Origin: Candidatus Vicinibacter affinis
GTDB lineage: Bacteria > Bacteroidota > Bacteroidia > Chitinophagales > Saprospiraceae
NCBI GenBank assembly: GCA_016714365.1
Contig: JADJNH010000005.1
Coordinates: 186,001-250,000, forward strand
Direction of reading: 5' to 3'
Length of the DNA: 64,000 bases
Made by a program: the position numbers and the translations under genes
Notes under the pieces: generated by a model
Told to the model about the DNA's origin: nothing
Database searches by the model: none
Seen by the model: only the letters and a program-made list of their open reading frames with translations
Shown here: positions 35,342 to 44,030 of the stretch, one piece after another
Position numbering within the stretch: position 1 is the first letter of the stretch
How the letters are laid out: the number at the start of each line of letters is the position of its first letter

Positions 35342-36898
35342 ATGCTTTTTAAGTCATATTCTGCTGCCGTGCATGGGGTAGATGCAAAAACAATTACCGT
35401 TGAAGTCAATGCGGGTGGTACCGTAGCGGCAGGCAAAATCAATTACTTTATGGTCGGACTTCCAGACAATGCTGTTAAGGAAGGTTATCAACGCATTGAA
35501 GCAGCGATAAAAAATATAGGATTTTCATTTCCCAGACTAAAATTAGTAGTAAATCTTGCTCCTGCTGACCTAAGGAAAGAAGGCTCCTCCTATGACTTGC
35601 CAATCGCCCTTGCCATACTTGCCGCAACTAAACAAATTGATGGTACCAAACTTAATGATTACATGATTTTGGGTGAATTGTCCTTGGATGGCGGGTTAAG
35701 GCCAATTAGGGGTGCACTGCCGATTGCCATTCAGGCACGAAAAGAAAAATACAAAGGAATAATTGTTCCCTATGAAAATGCTCGCGAGGCGGCCATTGTA
35801 AATCAGGTAGACATAATCGGTGTTAACAGTTTGGTGGAGGCTGTCGAGTTTATAACAGGTACAAAAGATATCCTGCCGACAGAATTTGATACGCGTGAAG
35901 AATTTGCCTATCAGCAAACAAAATTTGCCCGAGATTTTGCAGATGTGAAAGGTCAAAATAACATTAAAAGGGCTTTGGAAATTGCAGCTGCGGGTGGACA
36001 CAATGTGATTTTGATCGGACCTCCAGGTGCCGGTAAAACTATGTTGGCTCAAAGATTACCTACCATTCTTCCCCCACTGTCACTTCATGAGGCGCTGGAA
36101 ACTACCAAAATACACTCTGTCGCCGGCATCCTCCCCGGACACTCAGGACTAGTGAGTACCAGGCCGTTTAGGTCACCCCACCATACTGTTAGTGATGTCG
36201 CACTGGTAGGTGGTGGAAGTCATCCTTCTCCAGGAGAAATTTCATTAGCCCACAATGGCGTTCTTTTTCTTGATGAACTTCCAGAATTTAAAAGAACTGT
36301 GCTTGAAGTCCTCAGACAACCAATGGAGGAAAGAAAAGTGACTATTTCCCGGGCCAAAATAAGTTTGGATTACCCAGCCAGTTTTATGTTGATTGCTTCC
36401 ATGAACCCTTGTCCCTGTGGATTTTACAACCACCCTGAAAAGGAGTGCGTTTGTGGTCCCGGAATGGTAAAAAAGTATCTGGCTAGAATTAGTGGCCCAT
36501 TATTGGATCGTATTGATTTGCACGTAGAGGTAACGCCGGTTTCTTCTGACGAATTGATGGATGGAGGAAAACCTTCTGAAAATTCAGAAGAAATTCGACT
36601 TAAAGTAATTCATGCGAGAGAAAGACAGGCCGAACGATATAAAGACTTTAAAGATATTCACTCAAATGCACAGCTCACTTCAAGCATGGTGAGTGAATTA
36701 TGTCCCATAAGTCCGGCTGGCTCTACTCTACTTAAAACGGCCATGCAAAAATTGCAACTTTCCGCAAGAGCTTATGACAGAATATTAAAAGTTTCTCGTA
36801 CCATAGCTGATCTGGCAAACAGTGAGGATATCAAAATTGAACATTTGGCAGAAGCCATCCATTTTCGAAGTCTTGACAAGGAAGGTTGGGCAGGATAA
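35342..36898 (+). CDS. YifB/ComM-family Mg-chelatase-like AAA+ ATPase
   Basis: About 518 residues. The N-terminal ChlI-like Lon-S5 fold domain (FKSYSAAVHGVDAKTITVEV to about residue 165) is followed by an AAA+ core with Walker A GPPGAGKTMLAQ, Walker B LFLDELPEF and sensor region SMNPCPCGF. The C-terminal helical domain has LLDRIDLHVEV and RSLD. ComM in Vibrio and Haemophilus is a hexameric helicase that promotes branch migration during natural transformation; the broader family is often called YifB. The start is the ATG at 35342; a TTG six bases upstream is in frame. A strong hairpin follows the stop. Confidence 0.92.
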   Translation: MLFKSYSAAVHGVDAKTITVEVNAGGTVAAGKINYFMVGLPDNAVKEGYQRIEAAIKNIGFSFPRLKLVVNLAPADLRKEGSSYDLPIALAILAATKQIDGTKLNDYMILGELSLDGGLRPIRGALPIAIQARKEKYKGIIVPYENAREAAIVNQVDIIGVNSLVEAVEFITGTKDILPTEFDTREEFAYQQTKFARDFADVKGQNNIKRALEIAAAGGHNVILIGPPGAGKTMLAQRLPTILPPLSLHEALETTKIHSVAGILPGHSGLVSTRPFRSPHHTVSDVALVGGGSHPSPGEISLAHNGVLFLDELPEFKRTVLEVLRQPMEERKVTISRAKISLDYPASFMLIASMNPCPCGFYNHPEKECVCGPGMVKKYLARISGPLLDRIDLHVEVTPVSSDELMDGGKPSENSEEIRLKVIHARERQAERYKDFKDIHSNAQLTSSMVSELCPISPAGSTLLKTAMQKLQLSARAYDRILKVSRTIADLANSEDIKIEHLAEAIHFRSLDKEGWAG

Positions 36899-36901
36899 TA
36901 G

Positions 36902-36928
36902 GAAGACCACTCCTCTGAAGTGGTCTTC
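36902..36928. terminator. Perfect hairpin after yifB
   Basis: A 10-base-pair perfect stem, GAAGACCACT paired with AGTGGTCTTC around a 7-base loop, begins three bases after the yifB stop. The following tract is ATAAATTT rather than a clean T run, so it is a likely but not classical terminator. Confidence 0.65.
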
Positions 36929-36956
36929 ATAAATTTAAGCTTTATAAATAAACCTT

Positions 36957-37198
36957 CTAGGAGAGAAACTCCAGTTCCCCAATGAGAGCAGCAACAATAC
37001 CCATCCAATCAAATCCACCTTCTGCTCCCCCTGAATTTATAAGTTGATTCAAAATAAAAGGAAAAATATTTCCTCCGGCTACTCCGGCAATTAAATTGCG
37101 AACCATACCAAGTCCAATTTTTATAAGCATATTTCCAAGCCACCCCCACCGGATGCTACAACCTGGGTGTTAATCAAATAGGGTAAAATTGCATCCAT
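36957..37198 (-). pseudogene. Decayed small glycine-rich membrane protein gene
   Basis: The minus strand encodes three collinear glycine-rich fragments in different frames. It opens at the ATG at 37198 (MDAILPYLINTQVVASGGGG), continues in another frame with LGNMLIKIGLGMVRNLIAGVAGG and GAEGGFDWMGIVAALIG, and the third frame reads GTGVSLLEGLFIKL. Both frame changes fall at runs of G (plus-strand C runs at 37143-37147 and 36977-36980); one added G at each joins the frames. Even then no stop is met before the antisense of yifB. The composition resembles small Bacteroidetes proteins built of GG-rich hydrophobic repeats. The middle part alone could be a 57-residue ORF (36957-37130), but I favour a remnant. 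Confidence 0.45.
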
Positions 37199-37505
37199 GT
37201 TATGTAAGCATTGATAATTAAAGAATATTTATCATAGATAGGGTAGCAATACTTATGTTTTTGTGGGATTATAATAGAAAAATTAAATTTTATTCTGAAT
37301 CATATTTTGCGCTCATGATTTCTAAAAAAGCACCGCCCTTGATTCATGAAAGAAATCTTTCAAATTAAACTATTGAAAATGAAACTTTTATAATAATCAA
37401 AACAAATGATTTTACGGTTTACCCAACCATACTTAAGTTCGATAAGATAATGGAAAAGTAAAATTATCGCTAACTTCACCCTTTGTCATTAAGACAATTT
37501 ACGGT
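37199..37505. other. AT-rich intergenic region before the formate dehydrogenase beta gene
   Basis: About 300 bases with no supportable ORF. A short inverted repeat GAAAGA-AA-TCTTTC (near 37347-37360) is visible. The promoter of the formate dehydrogenase beta gene should be here, but I could not identify a clean -33/-7 pair. Confidence 0.5.
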
Positions 37506-39158
37506 ATGTCAAAAAACTTAAGTCATCTTTCTCGTAGAAAAGGACTGGACAAAAATCTGTTCGAATACATAGGCAGGGTTGCGGAAGAAAATGGTCAACT
37601 TACTAAAGAAGAAATAAGCTCTATTGCCGAAGAATTTCTCATGGGGACTGCCAATATTTATGGCACCACCAGCTTTTATGATTTTACACGCACAGAAAAT
37701 GCAGGAAAGAAAATCTATGTATGCAATGGCTCCGCATGTCTTACTGCCGGAACCCAACATAATTTAAAATCGACTCTAGAAAAAAGCTTCAGTAAAGATG
37801 AAATTGGAGAAATGTGTTGCCTTGGACGATGTCATGAAAACAATGCATTTCATTTTCAAGGTCACAATTATTCGGGACCATCAATAGATAAATTAGATTC
37901 CATATTAAATGAGGCAAAATCCTACTCGGACAATTATTTTGTTAAGAATATTGGTCATCAAATTTTAACCGGGGCCCAACTTTCATTAGATGAAATTTCA
38001 AATCGATTAAAAGGTTTTCTTTCTCAAAAACCTGAAGCCCTTCTTGAAAAAATAAAGATTTCCGGTATCAGAGGAAGGGGAGGTGCCGGCTTTCCAATGG
38101 CTATAAAATTAGAAGGATGTGCAAAAGCTCCAGGTACCCAAAAATTTATCGTTTGCAATGCGGATGAAGGAGATCCTGGCTCCTATTCTGACCGATATTT
38201 ACTCGAACATCAGCCTTATCTGGTCTTGATCGGATTATGGATCTCAGCTTATATAACCGGCGCTAATAAGGCCGTAGTTTACATACGGGCTGAATATCCG
38301 GAATCTGTCAAAATCATGGATCAGGCAGTACAGGATTTTATAAACCATGGATTCGTTGGCAACTCTATTTTAGGAAGTAATTTTAATTTGGATTTTAAAA
38401 TTATCAAAGCACAAGGAGCATATATCTGTGGAGAAGAAACTGCCCTGCTTTCCTCGATTGAAGGTCAAAGACCTGAAGTAAGAGTAAGACCACCCTTTCC
38501 GGTGCATGAAGGGCTATTTAGAAAACCAACCGTTGTAAATAATGTAGAAACTGTTGCCAATCTCTTATTTATTTGCAGTGAAGGTGGAGAAGCTTATGCC
38601 GCTATTGGTACACCTAAATCTACAGGAACAAAACTTGTATCTCTGGATAGTGCTTTTTTTACACCTGGAATTTTTGAGGCTGACATGGGAACACCTTTAG
38701 ACTTGGTTTTTAAACAACTCGGATCAGGTTTTAAAAGGGCCGTAAAAGCAGTGCACATTGGAGGGCCTTTGGGAGGATTGGTTCCAGTATCCAAAATTCC
38801 TGACCTTACGTTAGATTTTGAATCTTTTGCGCAGAATGGTTTTATGATGGGTCATGCTTCAGTAGTAAGCGTTCCCGAAGAATATCCAATGATTGAGTAT
38901 TTGGAACATCTTTTTTCTTTCACTGCACATGAAAGTTGTGGAAAATGTTTTCCATGTCGTTTAGGATCAACAAGAGGTAAGGAATTGTTGCAAAAAGCCC
39001 AAAATGACCATAACTTTAAAATTGATCTCAAATTAATGGATGACCTGTTAGATACTATGAAACGCGGGTCACTTTGTGCTTTAGGTGGTGGAATACCTCT
39101 TCCGTTTTTGAATGCAATGAAATACTTCAAAGATGAATTAAGTCCTTATTTCAAATAA
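37506..39158 (+). CDS. NAD-dependent formate dehydrogenase beta subunit, NuoE-NuoF fusion
   Basis: A 550-residue diaphorase subunit. Residues 1-140 form a NuoE-like thioredoxin-fold domain with a [2Fe-2S] site at C73, C78, C105 and C109 (VCNGSACLTAG; CCLGRC). From about 155 follows a NuoF-like domain with the FMN/NADH region (GIRGRGGAGFPMAIK, CNADEGDPGSYSDR) and, near the end, the [4Fe-4S] motif ESCGKCFPCRLGS. It passes electrons from the alpha subunit to NAD+. In FdsGBA enzymes the gamma (NuoE-like) and beta parts are separate genes; here they are fused. The partner alpha gene starts 286 bases downstream, and no maturation gene (fdhD) lies nearby. Confidence 0.9.
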   Translation: MSKNLSHLSRRKGLDKNLFEYIGRVAEENGQLTKEEISSIAEEFLMGTANIYGTTSFYDFTRTENAGKKIYVCNGSACLTAGTQHNLKSTLEKSFSKDEIGEMCCLGRCHENNAFHFQGHNYSGPSIDKLDSILNEAKSYSDNYFVKNIGHQILTGAQLSLDEISNRLKGFLSQKPEALLEKIKISGIRGRGGAGFPMAIKLEGCAKAPGTQKFIVCNADEGDPGSYSDRYLLEHQPYLVLIGLWISAYITGANKAVVYIRAEYPESVKIMDQAVQDFINHGFVGNSILGSNFNLDFKIIKAQGAYICGEETALLSSIEGQRPEVRVRPPFPVHEGLFRKPTVVNNVETVANLLFICSEGGEAYAAIGTPKSTGTKLVSLDSAFFTPGIFEADMGTPLDLVFKQLGSGFKRAVKAVHIGGPLGGLVPVSKIPDLTLDFESFAQNGFMMGHASVVSVPEEYPMIEYLEHLFSFTAHESCGKCFPCRLGSTRGKELLQKAQNDHNFKIDLKLMDDLLDTMKRGSLCALGGGIPLPFLNAMKYFKDELSPYFK

Positions 39159-39444
39159 TTTGGGACACTTTCCATTTATCCAATTAGCCTCCAAAATTAT
39201 TCCTTCAGTATTTATCAGAAATTAATTTACTTCCACTTCAGATATTAAATCTTTCGTCAGATTCAGCATGATGGTATTGTATTATTCTCTATATGAAAAT
39301 TCATTTTATAGATCCCAACTTGGTTTTGCACTCTATCTGAATTAATTGTTTACTTAGAATTTTTGAAGCCTGTGCAGTATTTAACTTAATTGTTCGTCGA
39401 ACAATCAGAGATTGATGTATTTTTAACTCCAAATAAGATAGCTT
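39159..39444. other. Intergenic gap inside the formate dehydrogenase locus
   Basis: The 286 bases between the beta and alpha genes hold no ORF. The only clear structure is the 17-base palindrome at 39389-39405. The gap is long for an operon and suggests that the alpha gene has its own promoter. Confidence 0.5.
39389..39405. promoter_or_regulatory. Perfect palindrome upstream of formate dehydrogenase alpha gene
   Basis: ATTGTTCG-T-CGAACAAT is an exact 8+1+8 inverted repeat, 39 bases before the ATG at 39445. Such a compact site is typical for a dimeric regulator (for example TetR, GntR or Xre type), but which one cannot be told. It has no T tract, so it is not a terminator. I found no second copy upstream of the beta gene. 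Confidence 0.5.
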
Positions 39445-42189
39445 ATGAAAATTGCAAGCTTATTAACTGAATTTCAAAGCATTGAAATAAAGACTAAAAC
39501 TGCTGAAATAAATGGCAAACCATATTCTATAGCTGATGGAGAGACTGTGCTTTCTTTTATCCGACGGCACCTTGGTAAGAATTATGTACCAACCCTTTGC
39601 GATGCTCCTAATCTGGAAGCTTTTGGTTCCTGTAGGGTTTGTAGTGTGGAGGTGGGACGTCCTGGAAATGGGGGACTAAGAACAGTTGCCTCCTGCCATA
39701 CTCCGGTTGAAGAAAACATGATCATTATTACTGAATCTGAATCCATACAAAAGCTTCGAAAAAATATCATTGAATTGGTTCTGACAGACCACCCTTTGGA
39801 CTGCTTGACTTGTGAAGTGAATGGAAATTGTGAACTGCAGGACACGGCTGCCAGAGTAGGCATACGTAAAGTAAGATACCCCGAAGGCAAGAATCACTTG
39901 GATCGCCAAAAAGACTTAAGCCATCCCTACATGACTTCTGATCTTTCAAAATGTATAATGTGTTACAGATGCGTCAGGGCTTGCGACGAAGTACAGGGTC
40001 AACTTGTCCTGAGCGTTATGGGCCGTGGTTTTGACAGTCAGATTATAAAAGGTAAAAATGAAAGTTTCTTTGATTCAGATTGTGTGAGCTGTGGTGCCTG
40101 TGCACAAGCCTGCCCTACTTCCGCTATTTCAGATGTTTTTCAATCCAAGGCTCTTGTAGGACAGGATAAAATAAGGACCATTTGTACTTATTGCGGAGTG
40201 GGTTGTAACCTGGAAGTCAGTGTTAAAAATGGGGAAATCTTGAGTATTCAAGCTCCATATAATGCCGAAGTAAACAGCGGTCACACTTGCCTCAAGGGTC
40301 GATATGCCTTTAAGTTTTATAAACATCCGGAACGACTCCAATTCCCAATGATTCGCAAAAATGGGATACTGGAAAGAGTTAGCTGGGAGGAAGCCTACGA
40401 TTTTATTGCCAAGAAATTAAATGAAGTTAAAAGTAAATATGGACCAGATGCAATCGGGGGCATCTCTTCTGCCAGGTGTACCAATGAAGAAAACTATCTG
40501 ATGCAGAAATTCATCAGAGCGGTTATTGGAACAAACAACATCGATGGTTGCGCCAGAGTGTGCCACTCTCCTACGGCGCTTGGAATGCAAAGGACTTTCG
40601 GAACCGGCGCTGCCACTAACTCAATTGAAGATTTGAAATATACCAATGCCATTATGGTTATTGGTGCCAATCCGACAGACGGACACCCTGTTACAGGTTC
40701 CAAATTGAGACAACATGCCCTAAAAGGAAAAACAACCATCGTCATAGATCCACGTAGAACAGAGATTGCCAGATTGGCCACTCATCACCTTCAGTTAAGG
40801 CCAGGGACTAATGTTGCGGTACTGAATATGATGCTTTATTACATTATCAAGGAAGGTTTAGTTGCTAAAGATTTTATTGATACCAGAACTGAAGGCTTTG
40901 AAGATTTCAAAGAAAACATCCTCAACTTAAATTTGGATGAATTAGAGACTGTATCAGGGGTGCCAAGAGAACAAGCTCGTGAAGCAGCCATCGCTTACGC
41001 GTCAGCAGGTAATGCTATGTCCTTCCATGGTCTTGGAGTAACTGAACATTATCAGGGAACCTACACGGTTATGTTAATCGCTGATCTTGCCATGATAACA
41101 GGAAACATTGGAAGAAGAGGAGTAGGTGTTAACCCTCTGAGAGGTCAGAACAATGTCCAGGGTATGGCAGATATGGGCGTGCAACCTTATCAGGGAGCTG
41201 GCTATCTTGATCTCACCCAACCAGAAATAAGAGAGAAATATTCCAAATTTTATGGGGCCGAAATGCCTCAGGAAATTGGGTTAAAAATTCCTGAAATGTA
41301 CAATGCAGCAATTGCCGGGGATTTTAAAGCCCTTTGGGTCATGGGTGAAGACATGGCGCAATCAGATCCGAATACCCACAAAGTAATAAAAGCACTTGAA
41401 TCTTTGGAACTATTAGTTGTTCAGGAACTTTTTATGACTGAAACTGCTAAATATGCTCATGTGGTATTGCCAGGAGCATCTTTCTTAGAAAAAGAAGGAA
41501 CTTTCACTAATGGGGAACGAAGAATCCAAAGAGTTAATCAAGTGGTAAAGCCAATTGGTGAAGCAAAAGTTGATGGCCAAATAGTTGTCGACATCATGAA
41601 CCGGATGGGCTATTCACAACCAGATTACTCAGCTAAAAATTTACTAGAAGAAATTTGCCAGATCGTTCCATTCTTTGCTGGTGTAAAGTGGGATGAATTG
41701 GGAGTCAATGGAAAACAATGGCCTGTACTCCCGGATGGCTCGGATACAAAAATTCTTCACAAAGATGAATTCAAACGAGGTAAAGGAAAATTCGTTTTCA
41801 AAGGTTATGTTGAAAGTCCGGAAATATTAAACCATGCTGATGAATTTCCATTTATACTTACTACCAACCGCGTATTGGAACATTACAACGCCGGAACAAT
41901 GACTCGCAGAACTGGAAATGCAAATATTATTACAGAAGACATTTTGATGGTTAATCCCAATGATGCGAAAAGGTTAAATATACTGGAGGAAGACATGGTT
42001 TATTTGGAATCAGCCAGAGGAAATGTAACTATAAAGGCGCACATCACAGATGAAGTCAAACCTGGTATTTTAAGTACAACATTCCACTTTCCAGAACTTA
42101 TGCTCAATGTCGTGACATCTGATGTGAGCGATGAAATAGCCATGTGCCCGGAATATAAAGTTGTTTCTTGCAGAATAAAAAAATTATAA
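39445..42189 (+). CDS. Formate dehydrogenase alpha subunit, molybdopterin, Cys type
   Basis: A 914-residue molybdenum or tungsten bis-MGD enzyme oxidising formate to CO2. Domains in order: a NuoG-like [2Fe-2S] ferredoxin (about 15-90, GSCRVCSVEV), a His-Cys [4Fe-4S] segment (DHPLDCLTCEVNGNCELQ), a double-cluster ferredoxin (CIMCYRCVRAC; CVSCGACAQAC), the Fe4S4 entry CTYCGVGCNLEV, and the catalytic core. The metal ligand is Cys373 in CARVCHSPTALG, where E. coli FdhF has selenocysteine. The C-terminal MGD-binding domain begins near FPFILTTNRVLEHYN. It pairs with the NuoE-NuoF fusion to make an NAD-reducing enzyme of the FdsA type. Confidence 0.92.
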   Translation: MKIASLLTEFQSIEIKTKTAEINGKPYSIADGETVLSFIRRHLGKNYVPTLCDAPNLEAFGSCRVCSVEVGRPGNGGLRTVASCHTPVEENMIIITESESIQKLRKNIIELVLTDHPLDCLTCEVNGNCELQDTAARVGIRKVRYPEGKNHLDRQKDLSHPYMTSDLSKCIMCYRCVRACDEVQGQLVLSVMGRGFDSQIIKGKNESFFDSDCVSCGACAQACPTSAISDVFQSKALVGQDKIRTICTYCGVGCNLEVSVKNGEILSIQAPYNAEVNSGHTCLKGRYAFKFYKHPERLQFPMIRKNGILERVSWEEAYDFIAKKLNEVKSKYGPDAIGGISSARCTNEENYLMQKFIRAVIGTNNIDGCARVCHSPTALGMQRTFGTGAATNSIEDLKYTNAIMVIGANPTDGHPVTGSKLRQHALKGKTTIVIDPRRTEIARLATHHLQLRPGTNVAVLNMMLYYIIKEGLVAKDFIDTRTEGFEDFKENILNLNLDELETVSGVPREQAREAAIAYASAGNAMSFHGLGVTEHYQGTYTVMLIADLAMITGNIGRRGVGVNPLRGQNNVQGMADMGVQPYQGAGYLDLTQPEIREKYSKFYGAEMPQEIGLKIPEMYNAAIAGDFKALWVMGEDMAQSDPNTHKVIKALESLELLVVQELFMTETAKYAHVVLPGASFLEKEGTFTNGERRIQRVNQVVKPIGEAKVDGQIVVDIMNRMGYSQPDYSAKNLLEEICQIVPFFAGVKWDELGVNGKQWPVLPDGSDTKILHKDEFKRGKGKFVFKGYVESPEILNHADEFPFILTTNRVLEHYNAGTMTRRTGNANIITEDILMVNPNDAKRLNILEEDMVYLESARGNVTIKAHITDEVKPGILSTTFHFPELMLNVVTSDVSDEIAMCPEYKVVSCRIKKL

Positions 42190-42468
42190 CCGATTTACAA
42201 AAGTATACTATATAGGTTTTCCTGAATAATGTCTGATTTATTGAACCAATAAATGATCAGGTCCTCTTTCAGAAAGTTGTATCGTGGATTCCTTGAATGT
42301 TAGTATTAATATTATTTAGTAAAATGTTGCACCAGCCTTGTAAGAGTTGATTATAAATCGGTCGAATTAATTGCAAAACTTACAATATAAAATATGATGA
42401 AATTGGTTTAGCAATCTATTAAACAAAAATTAATAGATGGCAATTTACCAATCTATGTCTCATTGTCC
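42190..42468. other. Intergenic region between convergent fdh alpha and phosphatase genes
   Basis: About 280 bases, AT-rich, no ORF and no convincing terminator hairpin. Nothing further supported. Confidence 0.4.
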
Positions 42469-42966
42469 TTAATTTGAATTTCCAAATTTTTTGATTTTCA
42501 AAAAGACCTTTTGTTTCTTTCTGTATTTGATAGTAATTTTAAATAACTTGTCATATTCACCATCTTCTATAATTACTGTTTTGTTGGTTAGCTGTTTTAT
42601 CATGATAGGAATTGTGTTAGAATGTCCAACTACCAGAAAGTTTTTTCCTCTTGAGGAAATTAATTTATTGGAAAGCAAAATTAGACTGGATGAATCAGTT
42701 TTATATAATTCAATTTGCTTGTGCAATATATTCCCCAATGGTTTTACGGTTTCTTTGGTCCTTATGTAATCGCTGGAATATATGTCATCAATTTTCTTTG
42801 ATCGCATAATATAGGTGAGTTCCTGTGCTCGCAATTTGCCATCTTCTGATAGTGGACTTTCGACTTCTTTATTTAGTTTTTCTGCGTGTCTTACCAGATA
42901 AATATTTGTTTTAGAAACACAAGAAAAAAATATCGGAAAGATAATGATACCTGATATTATCTTCAT
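42469..42966 (-). CDS. Histidine phosphatase superfamily lipoprotein
   Basis: A 165-residue branch 1 histidine phosphatase. The phospho-acceptor motif is RHAE in YLVRHAEKLN (position of RHG), followed by LSEDGKLRAQEL and SSDYIRTKET; the second catalytic histidine is in LVVGHSNTIP. The N-terminus is a short hydrophobic stretch ending FFSC, a lipobox-like site, so the protein is probably a periplasmic lipoprotein. The substrate is unknown. It lies 35 bases downstream of nadA on the same strand and may be read from its transcript. Confidence 0.82.
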   Translation of the reverse strand: MKIISGIIIFPIFFSCVSKTNIYLVRHAEKLNKEVESPLSEDGKLRAQELTYIMRSKKIDDIYSSDYIRTKETVKPLGNILHKQIELYKTDSSSLILLSNKLISSRGKNFLVVGHSNTIPIMIKQLTNKTVIIEDGEYDKLFKITIKYRKKQKVFLKIKKFGNSN

Positions 42967-43001
42967 TTTATAAAAAGTATTTAAGATTGAATAATACTTT
43001 T

Positions 43002-44009
43002 CTATTTTAATCCAACCTGAGCACTGATTTCTAGCATCCGGTCTATTGATGACCTTGCATCCCTGATAACTTGTTCAGATAAAGTCACTTCAGGAAGTTC
43101 ATACTTCATACACAAATAGAGCTTTTCCAATGTATTTCGTTTCATATGTGGACACTCGTTACATGCACAAAGATTATTTGGCGGAGCAGGAATAAAAACT
43201 TTCTCAGGGCAAACCTTATGCATTTGATGAAGGATTCCTGCCTCAGTTGCTACAATGAAGGTTTGACAAGAATCTTGTTGTACAAATTTCAACAACCCAC
43301 TGGTTGAACCAATATAATCAGCAAGTTTTAAAACAATTTCTTCACACTCCGGGTGCGCTATAATCTTTGCTTCCGGATGCTGATGTTTTAGTTTTACTAT
43401 TTTCTCATGTGAGAATATTTCATGAACCATACACGCACCATTCCACAATATCATTTTTCGACCAGTCTCTTTCTCCAAATAGGCACCAAGATTTTTATCC
43501 GGTGCAAAAATGATTCCTTTATCCCTTGGAATGCTGTTGATAATATGCTTTGCATTAGAAGATGTACAACAGATGTCTGTCAGGGTTTTTAGTTCTGCAG
43601 TACAATTCACATAACTTACAACGATGTGGTCTGGAAATTTTTCCTTGAATTTTGCAAAAACAGGTGCTGGACATGAATCTGATAAGGAGCATCCGGCTTT
43701 TAAATCCGGGATAACAACCTTTTTTTGCGGTGACAAAATTTTTGCCGTTTCTGCCATAAAATGGACGCCCGCAAAAACAATCATATCTGCCTTTGTTCTG
43801 GCAGCTTCTTGAGACAATTGCAAACTATCTCCAACAAAATCTGCAATATCCTGTATGTCTGAGTCTTGATAATAATGTGCCAATATGACAGCATTCTTCT
43901 CCTTCTTAAGCTTCCTGATTTCTTCAAATAAATCCAATTCTGGATCCAAATCTAAATCCAGAAAACCCTTTACATATAAATCCTTTTCGGCAACATTTAA
44001 TTTTAACAT
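43002..44009 (-). CDS. nadA: Quinolinate synthase A
   Basis: NadA condenses iminoaspartate with dihydroxyacetone phosphate to quinolinate in NAD biosynthesis, using a [4Fe-4S] cluster. The 335-residue protein has NAVILAHYYQDSDIQDIADFVGDSL near the N-terminus, the MAETAKIL segment, VSYVNCTAELK with the first cluster cysteine, the WNGACMVHEIFS region, the ATEAGILHQM stretch and the terminal cysteines in NLCACNECPHMK. No nadB or nadC is in the window. The PaaZ-like gene ends 21 bases upstream of its start, so transcription may be shared. Confidence 0.95.
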   Translation of the reverse strand: MLKLNVAEKDLYVKGFLDLDLDPELDLFEEIRKLKKEKNAVILAHYYQDSDIQDIADFVGDSLQLSQEAARTKADMIVFAGVHFMAETAKILSPQKKVVIPDLKAGCSLSDSCPAPVFAKFKEKFPDHIVVSYVNCTAELKTLTDICCTSSNAKHIINSIPRDKGIIFAPDKNLGAYLEKETGRKMILWNGACMVHEIFSHEKIVKLKHQHPEAKIIAHPECEEIVLKLADYIGSTSGLLKFVQQDSCQTFIVATEAGILHQMHKVCPEKVFIPAPPNNLCACNECPHMKRNTLEKLYLCMKYELPEVTLSEQVIRDARSSIDRMLEISAQVGLK

Positions 44010-44030
44010 GTTTGCTTAAATTTTGCAAGG

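Noticed and set aside
35696..36052. Minus-strand ORF of 118 codons inside yifB
   Set aside because: Antisense shadow of the conserved AAA+ region.
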